From Cryptomeria japonica (taxonomy: Eukaryota > Streptophyta > Pinopsida > Cupressales > Cupressaceae): 64,000 nt of DNA. The stretch spans positions 402,407,889 through 402,471,888 of the forward strand of contig NC_081408.1 in the NCBI RefSeq assembly GCF_030272615.1, given 5' to 3'. Below the pieces are notes generated by a model. It worked only from the letters and a program-made list of their open reading frames with translations, searched no databases and was not told where the DNA came from. Made by a program: the position numbers and the translations under genes. Shown in pieces: positions 22,915-35,257 of this stretch. Position 1 is the first letter of the stretch, and the number at the start of each line of letters is the position of its first letter.

Positions 22915-25068
22915 TTAGAGCGCCATTGGTTTGCCAATTGAGATAAATTTGGGGTTTGCATTTTGGAGCTTTCTATTGTAGGTTATTATTGGAACTTGTT
23001 GGGTCAAATCTGAGGTCACCATTGGATTGAGGAGGTTTGAGCAATTAAGAGTTCTCTTTTGTTTTGTCCAAATCCAACATCTGAGGCCAAATCTAGAGTC
23101 ATTTGAAGGTGGAGGGTGGTGACTTGTCCTGACACTGATCTACGAGTTTGGAGCATTTTTGGCCAAATTTTTTATCGCCATTGCACTCAGAAGGCCCAAA
23201 AACCCCAAGATCGACTGTCAATTTGTCGAAATCGGCCTCTGTTACCCCGAGTTGAAAAAATCTTCCCTCCTGGCCCGCCGTACGGACTTGCAGTGCTTCC
23301 AACCGACAGTCAAGGGGGGGGGGGTTGATTTTCTCCTTTATATCTCTTGGCCACATCCCAATCAGAGGCATCTTTTTCTACAGTATTCTACAGGGCTTCT
23401 TTGGTGGCATCATTTTCATGTTTCCAAATTTGCACTATCATGTTGTATGCTCTTGCATGAGCAATTTTGTACTCACACTATCATAAAGTGCCACACCTCT
23501 TTGTATCTTGACATTGCTGACTATTTGATGTAATCCTCTTGTACATGTAGATTAGGAATATCTTGTGAGACTTGGTGCATGGCTCTAGTTGAGACTTATA
23601 TTGTACACATTTATGCATGGCTCCCATGAGACTTTGATTGTACCAATATTTCTTCTATTTACAAGTATCCAGATGATGCTCAAAGCAAGTTGTCTCCATG
23701 CCTGATCTTCATTTTTTTGCAGCGAGTGATTCATCGTCATCAACTTGGTACCTGGTTTTGTCACAATTTGACATTTTTGGTGCAACATTGGCTCTCTTTC
23801 TTCCTTATGTGGAGGCATTTTGGTCAACATCATTCGACCATCCTTGCATGAGATTCGACATTGAGGGGGGGCTTCATGGTCTCTCTTCTCTCTTATGGGG
23901 GGGACTTTTTCCTCACATGAGGTTTTGTTCTTCTCATTCATCATTGAGAGCATGTGTGCTTTCATCATCTATTTTTTGGGGGAGTATTTTTTCCCATTGG
24001 GTTTTTCTCTCTTTCCCCATTTTAGGAGAGATTTTATTACATTGGTTTGCATGCATTTGCATTTGTACATTGGTACCTAACATGGCCTCGTAGCCGGGAC
24101 CCATCTTGCATTGCTTAGTTGTATTATATACTTTAGTGCACTCCCCTAAGTTGCACTTAAGAGGGGGTGTTGGTGTGAATAATTATTCATCATGGATATT
24201 ATTACACTATACTTAAGTTTACTTAGGTACATCCATTTAATAGTAGTTTGGGTATGAGACACTTGGGTGTTTGTGCCACATTGGGATAGTGTGTGTAGGA
24301 TAATTTCCACCTTTTATGGTGTTGATCTTATCTTATTGTTACATTCCACCTCATGTAAAATATTATATTGTTTCTCCTACCTACCCACACCTATTTCCTA
24401 CCTACCCTTGTTTCTTATTGAGCCACATGTCATGTTTGTGTGCTCACATATCCATATAGACTTGCCTATATAAGCAGGCTCATCTACATTGTTTGTACGG
24501 GCAATCATTGAACATCTTGTAATGATCCAGTTGATCATATTTGGCATCTTGATAAAATATAGTTTATTCCTATCATCTATTTTGTTCTCTCTTATTTGTG
24601 CTTTCCATTACCTCTAGATCTTGGCAAAATCTCACACTTTTGTCATCTTCAATCTATTTGTTGTTGGTATTTGTCATTCAATTATCAAGTCTTTGTAATT
24701 TGTGTCTTCGATTTCAATTGTCATCGTGTATTTATTTCATTAATTGTATCTTGGTCTATTTCAATTCCTAAGTCTTCTAGGGTTTTATGATTAACTCATT
24801 TTATCCTTTATTAACACTTCCCTTTTGGTTAAATGAATTTATTCATTTATCCTAAGTATCTTTTTGAGTCACAGTTAAATTAATTGTTTAATTAGTTAAT
24901 CAGTCGCTTTTTTTGAGAGAAATTAATAAATGCAATTTATTAATTTTTTGTTCTCCCCTAACATTTTCCACTAATTTCTCCTCTAAATGTTTTCCTCTTT
25001 TTATGCTTAATTTTATCATAACTTTGCAAGCTATTTTTGAGGCCTAATTTGTCATAATTTGGAGGCAA

Positions 25069-25761
25069 AAATGTAGGCATCTAAAATTGGTCAATGCTTG
25101 CGGCATCATACTCTAACATGTCCTTGTGGCCTTATTTTAGGGTTTTCGTGTCTTAATAAACATTTCCTCTATGTCACATGTTCAATCTCTATCACTTGTC
25201 GACATCATGCCATTCTGTAGCATTATTTCCCTATTTGATTCCAATTTCTCACATTTTTAATTAGGTCTTACCAATATCAATTTGATATATCAATTGGACA
25301 TCATTGTAACCCTAATTGATGTTAATTAGGGTTTTGTCCAAAATCTTTTCATTTGCAATATCAATCATCTTCAATCATCTGTAGTCATTTTTAATCATTT
25401 ATCAATCATTTTGGATCATTTTTGGATCCGTTTCAATCTTCAATCATTGGCTTCTTTATCAATTTTGATTGATTTGTCATCAGTCTTTTGTCATTCAACC
25501 TTCATCAAATTAACTTGTTGTCAATTTTCTATCAATTTGTCATCGATCTCAATCAATCATCAATCTTCGTCAATTTTGGATCAATCAGTCATTGATCCTT
25601 TATCAATTATTTTTTATTAGTGAAATCCTTCTATCATCTTTGACACATCATTAGTCTTTGTCAATCAATGTCATATCAATATCAATTCTTTGTCATTTGT
25701 CCTTTTGATTGTGATTGACATTATTTATTGACTTTAATCATGTCAAGACCTAGTTCATTTA
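25069..25761 (+). repeat. LTR-like repeat, copy 2 (left part)
   Basis: Repeats 21852 onward. It is broken at 25762 by another LTR fragment and resumes at 27756 with GGGTTTTATGATTAA, matching 24780-24820 of copy 1. Beyond that the copies diverge. It may be the 5' LTR of gypsy element A, whose gag lies downstream on the same strand. Confidence 0.5.
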
Positions 25762-27755
25762 TGTTGGAGTTGAGAAAATACAACACCACAGGAGCCCAAA
25801 TGATCTCTACAAGCTGAAAAACCCGTTACAAGGAGAAGCAAGGAAGCAAATCATAGAAGGAACAAAAACAAAAGAAAAATATGCTCCAAAAATGTATTGT
25901 CAATAATAATCCTTCTTCATACAATGAAAAGAAAGAACTTAACCTTTAATAGGTCAAGAAACCCTAAAAGGGAAAACCCTAGGCTTGCACATAATAATTA
26001 ATAAAAGAATTAATTATTATGCACCTAAAGTTAGCTTAAGTGTAAAAGAGATAAAGGGAACATAAATAATTAAACAAATATTGTTTAATTAATCAAGTAA
26101 ATACCCGAATACTCTAACACCCCCCCTTAAGCTAGACTTAGGGAGAAGCTAAAACCTAGAACAACTACTGAAAGCAATAAAGATGGGTCCCAGAAACAAG
26201 GCTTGGTTAGGTACCCAAATACAAGAAAATCTCTGTGAACTAGAGAAATAGAGAAAACCACGTGGGAACAAAACTCTACTCCAAAAAGAGATGGAAAATA
26301 ATACCACTAAAGCATGAAGAACCTGCAAACTCTGTCGAAGAATAACTGTTGATCTAGAGAAACTCCACTGAAATAGAACATGACCAGGAAGAGAAGACTA
26401 TAATTTGTATTAGTGCCCTCAAATGACACTACTCGAATCAGATGGCAAACAAGGCAAACATTGATCACAAAGATACAGATGGCATGAGAAACCAAAGCCT
26501 AGAGAGCTGATCAATCGAACCACGGAAGCATTAGAAGCAACAGGATAAACCTCCCCATAATGTTGAAGAGGGAGAGGGATAGGTACACTGAAAAGAACAG
26601 CCAACAAGAATTGCATGATGAAGAACCAGGAACATCAAAGGTGATGAGAAAAGTACATGGTGTCGTGGAAGGAACACTCACTTGACACACATCATGAGGT
26701 GAATGTCATGGAAGGAACACTCACTGGACAAAGAAAGATGGCAAACAACAAGAAAACATCAACCCCCTCATGGCACTTTATAAGGAGTGCATGTACAACA
26801 AGGCACAAGATGTGCAAGATCCCAAGTAAACAATGCATGATGGCACTTTATCTTAGTGCATTTGCATAAATACAAGATACAATGATAAGAAGACTGGAAA
26901 TAGAAACGAGAACCAAAATAGAGACATTCGAACTAGATAAGAGATCCCAGGACCTGAAACAACCAAGATATCCACCACAGTGCTGAAAAGCAAAAAACTG
27001 AATAAAATATGCATAGAGCAGAATCTAGAAATAAAACTCATATGGCTGGAAAGTACACAACACACGCTTTCCAAAAATATAAACTTTTTGAAAAACAGAG
27101 TTCAGATGCTCATTCTACGTCTCCCAGAGTGCAAAAATAAGACCTCACTTTGACTGGAAAAAAACATAGTCAAACAGAAAAATTGGAAAAAATTACCAAC
27201 ATGGCAAGGTCCGGCTCGAAACCATCTTTCTGACGTCTATTCATTTTCAAAAAAATGACTCTGTATGCCCAAGATAAGGCCAAAAAATCAAACCCCCCCT
27301 GAAAGAGGCAAAAAAGGTAGTCTGGTGGCTCTGGCGGGTGGAGGTGGCCAGTGAGCAGCACTCCAGTGGTGGTCGGGTGGTGGTTTGATGGCTGGGAGGA
27401 GCTCCGGTGGCGGCTGGGTGGTGAAGCCAGGGTACAAGCGGGTCGGGTAGAGGTTGTCGGGGGCAACAAGTGGTGGCTGGAGAGCGGAGGTGGCCACAGG
27501 GCGGAGTGGTGGCTGAGTGCAGGCGGCAGGCCGAGGAGGCGGGGCTACCAGGAAGCGGTGGTCAGGGAGGTGGGGCTACCGAAGAGCAGTGATGGTCGGG
27601 GCGGTGGAGTTGGTTGAGTAGGGCGACGAAGTTGGCCATTGCAGCGGTGCTGCAGGCGGCGACCGGCGACAGAGGAGGTTGGGTCGGGCGGAGCAGGCTG
27701 CACAAGTGGGCGGGGGCCGGAGTTCCAACGGTGGGGGTCCTACAAGCGTCAGGGG
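25762..27755 (-). mobile_element. Partial LTR retroelement, minus strand
   Basis: 25762-26119 (358 bp) runs TGTTGGAG...CTCTAACA and is followed by CCCCCCCTTAAGC. On the minus strand this is a polypurine tract and the start of a 3' LTR. The internal part continues to about 27755 without recognisable gag or pol and includes a GC-rich block. No second LTR or primer-binding site is seen at the right edge, so the 5' end is lost. The right limit is where the interrupted repeat resumes. Confidence 0.6.
27295..27755. other. GC-rich block in AT-rich surroundings
   Basis: A G-rich plus strand dense in GGTGG, GGCGG and GTCGGG strings, in sharp contrast to its neighbours. Open frames on both strands overlap here (27170-27497 minus, 27351-27617 plus) and have compositions dictated by the skew. 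Probably the leader region of the surrounding retroelement; no protein family recognised. Confidence 0.6.
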
Positions 27756-27933
27756 CCTTTTAAAGGGTTTTATGATTAATTCATTTGATCCTTTATTAAT
27801 TTGGATATTTTATCCATGTTTTATTTATGCGGGAATATTTTTTGGTTTAAGTGTTCATTTTGTGTCTGACTGTTTTGTTTCCTTTTTCGCATGTGCCACA
27901 TGATGTCACATCGTTCCTTCTAAAGGCTCACCT
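27756..27933 (+). repeat. LTR-like repeat, copy 2 (continuation)
   Basis: Resumes with the sequence found at 24780 onward, then is interrupted by the solo LTR at 27934. Confidence 0.4.
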
Positions 27934-29349
27934 TGTTGGCATTTGGCATAGAGATTGCATTAATGATATGTTATCATTGATGTCAATTGAACCGGTAATG
28001 ATATTCATGTTATTGTTGATATTTTTGTTTTTGATATTGGCTAGTAACTGGTAAGAAGAGCTTTGTGGAAGATGTTGTAAACTGGTATGTAAAATTTGTG
28101 AGTTGAACCATTGAACTGGTGTAAAGGGTTAAACCTTTCTATGTAATGTGACCGGTAAACCCTATCAGTTGTTAAACCCTAACCAATCAAGTTTGATGAT
28201 TTATTATCTGATAAGCGGTAATGATGGAAACACATGTGATCATTGTATGAGGATATGCTCAAATTGTTTTGGCACATTTGTTTTTTGTCTAGGGAAGGAG
28301 CAAAGTGGATTGCATCTAATGCATAGTGCGTGATGAGTTACAAAATCCGATGAAGTGGTGATCATGGAGAGGTTGGAATTTTCTTGAAGAATGTGAAGAG
28401 ATTATCATTATTTCTAATGGTCAAGATTGTACCGACTTGTTTGTAATCTCGATGATAAGAATTAGGTTTTTTCTGTGTTACCAACCTAATTGATTTGTAT
28501 TTAAGGTCGATGAAGTTGTTTGTAAAGAGTATTGGCAAGATTAATAGAAACCTGTTGAGTGTGTAGTTGCCTAACCAGTGAATGGATCTACACTTTGAGT
28601 GAAGGCAGATTGAAGCTTAGAAGGATCTGATCAAGAAAATGTAGTGCTACTCAGATAGATCAAGAAAAACCTGTTGTTTTCTAACAATTACAGTAGGAGT
28701 GAATACCCTTAACCGGGTATGCTCTAACAAGCTTGGTTACTCATTAAATCCTCTAACAAGGTGTTCCATTAGCTTGAATTCTTAAATCCTCCAGTGAGGT
28801 TACTCTTAACAAGGTATTGTGCTTTTCATTAAGGCATATTTGTAAATCCCTCTACTGGGTGATTCCTAACCGGAATTAGTTCTTAACAGGACTTATTGTA
28901 AAGCTTTAATAGGCTTGGCTCCTAACAGGGCGAACTTCAGAAGAGTTCAGATAGCTATCCTTGTGAGTCTCATCTCACTGTGGTTTTTACCTATTTGGGT
29001 TTTCCACGTATAAACATTTGTGTCAAGTGGTGAATTCTTTTGTGGTTGTGATCTTATTTGTTGATTTGGTTAACTTTTTATTAGGCATGTTAAGCAGAAG
29101 CATTGAGAGTTGAGTATGTTGATTTATGATTAAGCATTGTTGATGTTTACAAGATTGAAGTTGTTTACCGTTAAAGCTATCATAACAATTAAACTGGTTG
29201 ATGTCAATTATTCTTATGGATATTGATCTTGACTGAGGATATGTTTGCTTTGTTTGACTGAATTTGAGTTTGGGAACTTTGTATCAGTTTTTCAATATAC
29301 TGATTCACCCCCCCTCTCAATATTCTATCGGATACTCATTCTTTCATCA
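27934..29349 (+). repeat. Probable solo copia LTR
   Basis: Starts TGTTGGCATTTGG, like the element C LTR (TGTTGGCATTATG). It shows the same internal style: repeated AACCGG, CTAACAAGG and CCTAACAGG strings, then TTTTCCACGT and a CCCCCCTCTCA stretch near the 3' end. No internal region follows. About 1.4 kb, near the length of the C LTR. The exact right end and TSD are uncertain (CACCT against TACCC). Confidence 0.6.
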
Positions 29350-30609
29350 TACCCTCATGCCTTTCTCCCTTTAGTTTTGAGAGAGTGTGGGGCTACCATG
29401 TGGCTTTGATTCTTTTCCTAACATACGCGCCCGATCCCACCTTCTTGTATGGCAACCTCAACAAACACTTGGCCTTCTTGCATTCATTTTCGGCTTCCTC
29501 CTTCTACATCTAATTTTGAGCTCCCTCTGAGATGCCACGTGTCGCTGCCTTTGTTGTGGACTATGATCTCTTTCATGTCGTGTTTTTTCCATGATGTTGT
29601 TTCAAGGATCGACATGATGCTTTTTCAAGGATCATAATAGAATGTCATTTTGCCTTTTTTATGCATGCTTTTCTGGAGCTGCCACGTAGGATGTCTAACA
29701 ATATGCTATTTTGAGACTTTTCTCTCATGTTCTCAATCTTCTAGCCATTGGGCCTCCTCGGCTATATATAGTCTTTCCTTTTTTAATTTAGGAAGAGAAG
29801 AATTTTTAGACTCTAACTCTGTGAATCAGGCCTTTATGTTAATCATTTTTTGAGACTCGGAATATATCAAATTGTGCTTGTGGCCTTTATGGTTATTTGT
29901 TTCTTAGTATAAGAGATTATCTTTTGTGCATTTCGTGATTCAGTGAACTTTGCAATATATTCTATGAGACTCTATGGATTAAACTATGTATTTTAAACTT
30001 GTTATCTGTTAGATGAATGGTATACATTGTATTATGTCAAAATGGGTGATTGTTTAAGTTTCTTTTCTGACCTTTTGGGCATGTAGATTGTTGAATGAGC
30101 CTTAAAAATGCAAATATTTGGGTTTTCTATGCTCTAAGTATTCCAAAATATCCTCTAGTGCATTGCTTAGAATAGTTTTGCTTTCAAGTTTTCTCCCTCC
30201 CTTTATCTCCCCCCATTTATGAAGAGCCAGCTTCTAAAACCTGGAGGTTACTCAATGATTTTCGTGCAGGTCCCCTATCATTGAGTTTCCCATAAGATTG
30301 TTTGCATGAGAAGTAAAATCCATAGTCAACAGTTCTTTTTCTAGCATGCTCGGTGGGACTATTGTTATTCTTATATTAAATCAGGTTTATGAACCAAAGA
30401 CCTACCACCAGGAGTCAAACTACTTTGAATCCTAGCTTACTCCTACCACCCCTGGTAATAGTCTAGTCATCTGCATTAGGAGGAACTCAAGTCCCTGCAG
30501 TTTAAATCCCCGCAGTCATGGCCCATATTCCTCCAAGAAATTTTTTTACATGGAATAGGGGAAGCCTTCTAACCCCTCAAACTCCTCCAGTTTTTTAGGG
30601 CCCCATTCC
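29350..30609 (+). repeat. Probable LTR end and leader of gypsy element A
   Basis: Non-coding DNA with a TATATATA box at 29763-29770 about 850 bp upstream of the first gag homology. No clear primer-binding site. Open frames here are short and unconvincing. Confidence 0.35.
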
Positions 30610-32402
30610 TACTTCCGTGTTAAGGTCGTCCCAAAATTTACAGGGGAAAATTTCAAAACTCTAGGAGAACACTTGCAGGATGTGGCTAATGTTTGCACAA
30701 TCCACAGTGTCACTGAACAGAACATAGCCTTGAGGCTTCTTGCCACATCTTTCAAGGGGAAAGTCTTAGATTGGTACAGATCCCTCATGCCCAACTCTAT
30801 AAAAAATTGGGACCAGCGTAGTGACTGCTTCTTTGAAAGATTTTAGGATAAGGTAGATATATCTTTCCCAATGCAGCCATTAATCACTATCAAGAGATCT
30901 CTTCAGGAAGAAGTGACGGATTTCAATACCATATTATAGAAGACTTGGCAAAGAATTCCTTTGTCTACCCGTCTCTCTACAGATATGGCTTTCATTTTCT
31001 ATCTAAAGGCATTCAACTCATATATATCCATGATGATTCAATCTCTTAGAGGCGATACTCTCCTGGATGCATACGATCTAGTTGTGAAGGCAGAGAATAA
31101 TCTGATAGATGTCAAGAAGCTCACATCGCGCCCTTCCATGCTAGTCTTTCTTGAGATAGCAAGTGAAATTCCATAGCAGGTCGTGCCTATTACCTCTAGG
31201 CCTCAATCAATGTAAGTATATCCCGACTCACAACAAGCTCACTCATCTATTCCTTCGACGTTCACCACTAAAGTAAATGATATGAATAATCTACTAAGGA
31301 CCTTTTCAAAAGAGATTATTAACCTAAAAAGATCGCAAACTTCTTCTCCTAGACCCCCTTTTCAGCAAAATTACCAAGGGAATAAGCCTCCTTACCAGCA
31401 AAACCAATATTACAATAATAGAGCCTCTTATAGTCTCCCAAATGGCCAAATAGTCTGGGTACCAAACCCCTTGCAAACCATACACCCTGGCATAAGCAAA
31501 GAACTAACCATGGGTTAGAATAACCTCACGGATGATACTAATTCCTAGTGTTTTCCATGTAATGATGCTCATTCATCGAGAAATTTCCCAAGGTAATTTG
31601 CAACAAAAATTTGCAGAACAAAGAAGCCAAGGTGTCTCCCTGAATACCAGAGTGTATACCTCTTTCAGAATAGATAACACCACTCTCATGGCCCAAATGC
31701 AGATTATGTCAATGGAGCAAGAAGTTGAAATCGCCCCCGACCATGCTTTGTTCTCTTGGATGGAGGATGGCAATGCAGTGCTTACTAATGATGTGCTCGC
31801 TTCAACCTCGGGAACACCCCAAGTGCAGTTTGACTACAACCTCCACTAAAAGCACCGGTTCACGGGAGAACCAGTCACCATGCAAGGAAGATTTGGCTCG
31901 AAGAAGACCCAGGAATAGCCTGTGATGAATCCTACTTACCAAAGAAAGGAGTCCATACCTTACAAGCCAAAAGAAGAAAAAGCGCCTATTCCCTCAATCC
32001 TAGACGTGGTGGAATAATTGAAGAAGGCTCCAACTAACGTATCCTTGTGCGATAGCCTTTCCATTCTGGAACAGAAAGCCCACCTAAAGGAAGCATTGGT
32101 CAAGGCAGAAAATCCTAGCGAGAACATCGTGAATCACAAAAATGCTAAAGATAAGGAAGCTGCAACCAGTGACCAACCTCGATTGTCAACTGTGCTCACT
32201 AACTACACCAAATTGCCTAAACCTTAAAAAAAAATTAAGCCTAAACCCAATCCCTTCTATTTGACTCTCATTGTAGGGGATAAGCTATTACATAACTCCA
32301 TGATAGACTCTAGTGCTAGAACCACTGTTATGCCTAAGTAAATTGCAGAAGTTTTAAAGATAAACTAAGATAAACTATGAACCCCTTAGCAGAGGTGTAA
32401 TG
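30610..32402 (+). pseudogene. Gag and protease start of gypsy element A
   Basis: From 30610 one frame reads YFRVKVVPKFTG followed by the gag capsid core with ATSFKGKVLDWYRSL, then SFPMQPLITIKRS and a Gln/Asn/Tyr-rich NYQGNKPPYQQNQ region. It is broken by stops at about 30845, 30938, 31174 and 31213, mostly TAG. Near 32300 the retropepsin motif LLHNSMIDSSA...TVMPK is visible, with the usual DSG changed to DSS. The frame stops at the insertion point of element B (32402). Gag is Tat/Athila-like. Downstream pol of the same element resumes at 51621. Confidence 0.75.
32398..32402. repeat. TSD of element B, left copy (TAATG)
   Basis: Identical to 51616-51620. It joins the two halves of element A in register. 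Confidence 0.85.
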
Positions 32403-33558
32403 TGTATGTGTGAAAAAGTGAAATAAGTCTATAAGCTGCAAGACACAACACTTCAATTAAGTCATTGCATGTATGGTTAGACAAATATAAGCATGAATAA
32501 TAAAACCATAACAAATCGACCAATTGCCTTCTAAAAGATGCGAGTATAAGATTGCTCTCAGATTTGTATAAGCAATACCAGTGACTAGACTACACCAAGA
32601 TGAAGGATTCAATCTATATTAGCATGATATTAAGCTAAATGGATGCAAGATGGATGAAAGATTCAAGCAATATGGATTCAAGTAATCATAATTGAAATAA
32701 ATATGCAAAAAGCTAAACTAAGATGCAAATAATCTCAAAAAGCAAGCACAATATATTCAATGACTCCAGAGCAAAAAGTGTATAATAATAAATCTCCAAG
32801 GTGATTTGAATGAGAGCTGAAGGCTGAATTTATAGAGAATCACAATAGAGATCAAGAAAAAGCACAATTTAGGATAATTGAAATAATTGAGAAATCAAAT
32901 TCAGTTAACCTTGAGATAGATTCCAATTATAGTTTAATTGAAATGCATTCAGATTATCAGTTCAAGTTTGCATTAGAGATATAATTCAATTAATTCCATG
33001 CACTTGAGATAAAAATAGGTAATTCTATGCAATTCTTTGATTTATTCAAGAAAAGAGTCTTTTCAATGCTGAATTTCTTTTCTCAAAAGCTTTGATTTCC
33101 AATTTTAGAGAATGATTAAATTCCTTTTAATTATTTTTCTGATTTCAAGTTCTCAATTTAGAAGAAAGAAATAATATCTCAAGTTTGATTTCTCTTTAAA
33201 TTAAATTCTTTTATTTTATTTTAAATTTAACTCTTGCTTTGTTATTAATTCCTCTTTTGTGATAAATTAATTCCTTTTTTGCATGATTAAATGACAAATT
33301 TATTAATGAATTAAATATGCTAGGATATTTAATAAATTAAATAGGATAATTGATCAAAATGATATTCTTGGAATGGTTTAATTAATTAAATAAATATTTA
33401 ATTAATATTGAGTTATTGATTTCCCATGTGACATTTAATGATTGAAGAATTAATTAATTGTGTGCTCAAGATTGATTTAATTGCCTTTGGTTAGGACCTT
33501 GGTGATGTCATTGAGATTAGGGGCCCATAGTTTAGATGACCATTTTTAGGGTATTACA
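32403..33558 (-). repeat. 3' LTR of element B
   Basis: 1,156 bp, TGTATGTG...GTATTACA on the plus strand. From about 32470 it matches 50558-51615 closely. Extremely AT-rich near 33100-33480. Confidence 0.9.
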
Positions 33559-33574
33559 TTTGCCCCTCTTTGAA
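33559..33574 (-). other. Polypurine tract of element B
   Basis: On the minus strand TTCAAAGAGGGGCAAA directly precedes the LTR start TGTAATA. Confidence 0.75.
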
Positions 33575-33594
33575 TTAATGTGCGAGAAGTGCAT

Positions 33595-34110
33595 TGGTTC
33601 AAAGAATAGTTGATGTGTCTAGGAGATACCAGTTCTGAACTTGATTGATCATGAACCAGATGAAGAGAGAGGTGTTTAGCTTGATTTGAAGCGATGAAGC
33701 TAAACAGAGTTGATTAAAGCGATAACAATCCCGAACTTGATTGAACTAGGAATGATAGAGAGTAAAGATACTGAACTTGAACTTGATTGATCAAGAAGCA
33801 GATCTTACTGATCTAGAACTTGATTGAACTAGACACAGTGAGAAAAGATAAAATAGATCTTGAACTTGATGGATCAAGACACGATGAGCAAAGATAAACT
33901 ATCCAGCTTGATTTGAAATGATAAAACTGAACACCTACTTAGATTGAGCGTGTGATCAAAGATACTCTTTAAACTTTTGATTGAGTTTAAATGAATAATC
34001 AACTTGATGAAAAATGACGAAACTGATTAACGTTAAGAGACTGATTCAGATGAAGACAAATATCAGCTTGATTTGAAGTGATGAAACTAATATGCCCCTT
34101 AGCAATAAGA
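33595..34110. repeat. Degenerate tandem repeats beside the 3' LTR of B
   Basis: Many imperfect units with cores such as GAACTTGATTGA and AGCTTGATTTGAA, spaced 30-60 bp, sit in the 3' untranslated region next to the LTR. Tandem repeats at this position are a known trait of Tat/Ogre retrotransposons. Confidence 0.65.
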
Positions 34111-34269
34111 ATTTGTTTGATTTTCTTTAGTTGAAATGATTTTTTGCTCGACTTTTGACGAAGATTTGAAAAAATTTCTCGACATTGAAGATGTGAGCTC
34201 ATAAGGTCATGAGTATGCCCCCTCGGGAGCGAAATCGGAAGATAGTGAGGGTTCATGATTTTAGGCAAT

Positions 34270-35257
34270 TGTTGGCAATGATAATAATTTGAGCATAAAT
34301 GATTCAGATGAATTTTGAAAATTTGGCGTTGATTGATGAGAAATTGAGCACAAAGTTGATTTGTAGAATAAAATTGAGATTCAGAGTTGATTCATTAGAA
34401 AATGAGCGCAAATTGGAGAAAGAATGAGCTTTTAATGAAAGCGCTAAGTGGTCCAAATTGTATTGATATTGACTATGAGAATGATCTTAGATTTGATTTT
34501 TGATCCCGAAAATGGAATCAAAACGGGCAAATTAGCTAAGGATACAATTTTCATGTCCATCGAAGCAAGTTGAAAAATTAGGTTTTGGCTATATAAGAGG
34601 TAAAAATGCCATTTTCAATTCATTTTAACCCTCCAAGTTTGAAAATTCAAAAAGCCTTCTGCGAAGAAAAATGGTGGTTCCCACACAGGAGCATCGATTT
34701 GAGCACCAGAGATGACATAATCAACCTCGGAACTATGAGCTAGCGGTAAGTGATCGATCATAAGCCTCTTAATCATTTCATTTTTGAATTTTTTTGTTGA
34801 TTTTTTGAATTTTTAGGCATGTAAAAGTTGGGTTTTGTCGATTTGTCATGCGAGACAGAATCCTGTCTCATACGACAAACTGCTTGAATTTCTTTTGTCA
34901 TTTTAAGTCTTTAGTTTTGTCGTTCCACATATACTCTTGTATCGTACGAGCTTGTTATAAAAAGACCATTTTGTCATTCTAGGGCTTGTTTCGTGTCGTA
35001 TCAGAGTCTTTTGTCATACTACGCCCATTCTTGACTCGTATGAGTTTCTGCCTCTACTGTGTTATGTTGTTTGGAAAACAGTGAGCATTTTTTAGTGTGC
35101 AAACTTGAAAATTTGATTTTACAATTAATGTATTTGGATTTGCATGATGTTTTACTTGTCTTGTAGCATAATTTGAAATGTTGTTTGATGATCTTTTGTT
35201 TGATTCTTGCAGGTTTGACTAACTCACATTCTTTTCAGATGTGTCTATCCACCAACC
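34270..35257. other. Non-coding leader of the PMD ORF
   Basis: AT-rich. Several TCGTA(T/C)GAG-like strings occur between 34840 and 35045, including a hairpin at 34846-34877 (stem GAGACAG/CTGTCTC, 4-nt loop). No gene seen. Confidence 0.4.

Larger units (their letters stand above)
22434..24636 (+). mobile_element. Non-coding LTR retroelement with perfect TSD
   Basis: LTR1 22434-22900 (467 bp) and LTR2 24168-24636 (469 bp) both run TGTTGGTGT...CTCACA. A primer-binding site TGGTATCAGAGCCA starts at 22901, and a polypurine tract ACTTAAGAGGGGG (24155-24167) precedes LTR2. TSD CTTTT is perfect (22429-22433, 24637-24641). The 1,267-bp internal region has no recognisable gag or pol; open frames there are short and overlap on both strands. 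It is therefore a non-autonomous element (TRIM/LARD type) depending on a partner for enzymes. The LTRs look very similar, so it is among the younger insertions. Confidence 0.9.
21852..25068 (+). repeat. LTR-like repeat, copy 1 (interrupted at 22434-24641)
   Basis: Starts TGTAGGCATCTAAAATTGG after a purine tract. It is rich in TCAAT/ATCAAT strings and resumes after the nested element at 24642. The same start and the following ~600 bp recur at 25069. Non-coding. It reaches a second purine-rich stretch (about 25054-25068) just before copy 2. Confidence 0.55.

Noticed and set aside
27170-27617. Overlapping Pro-rich and Gly-rich ORFs on both strands
   Set aside because: The GC-rich skew keeps several frames open at once; none has a family signal.
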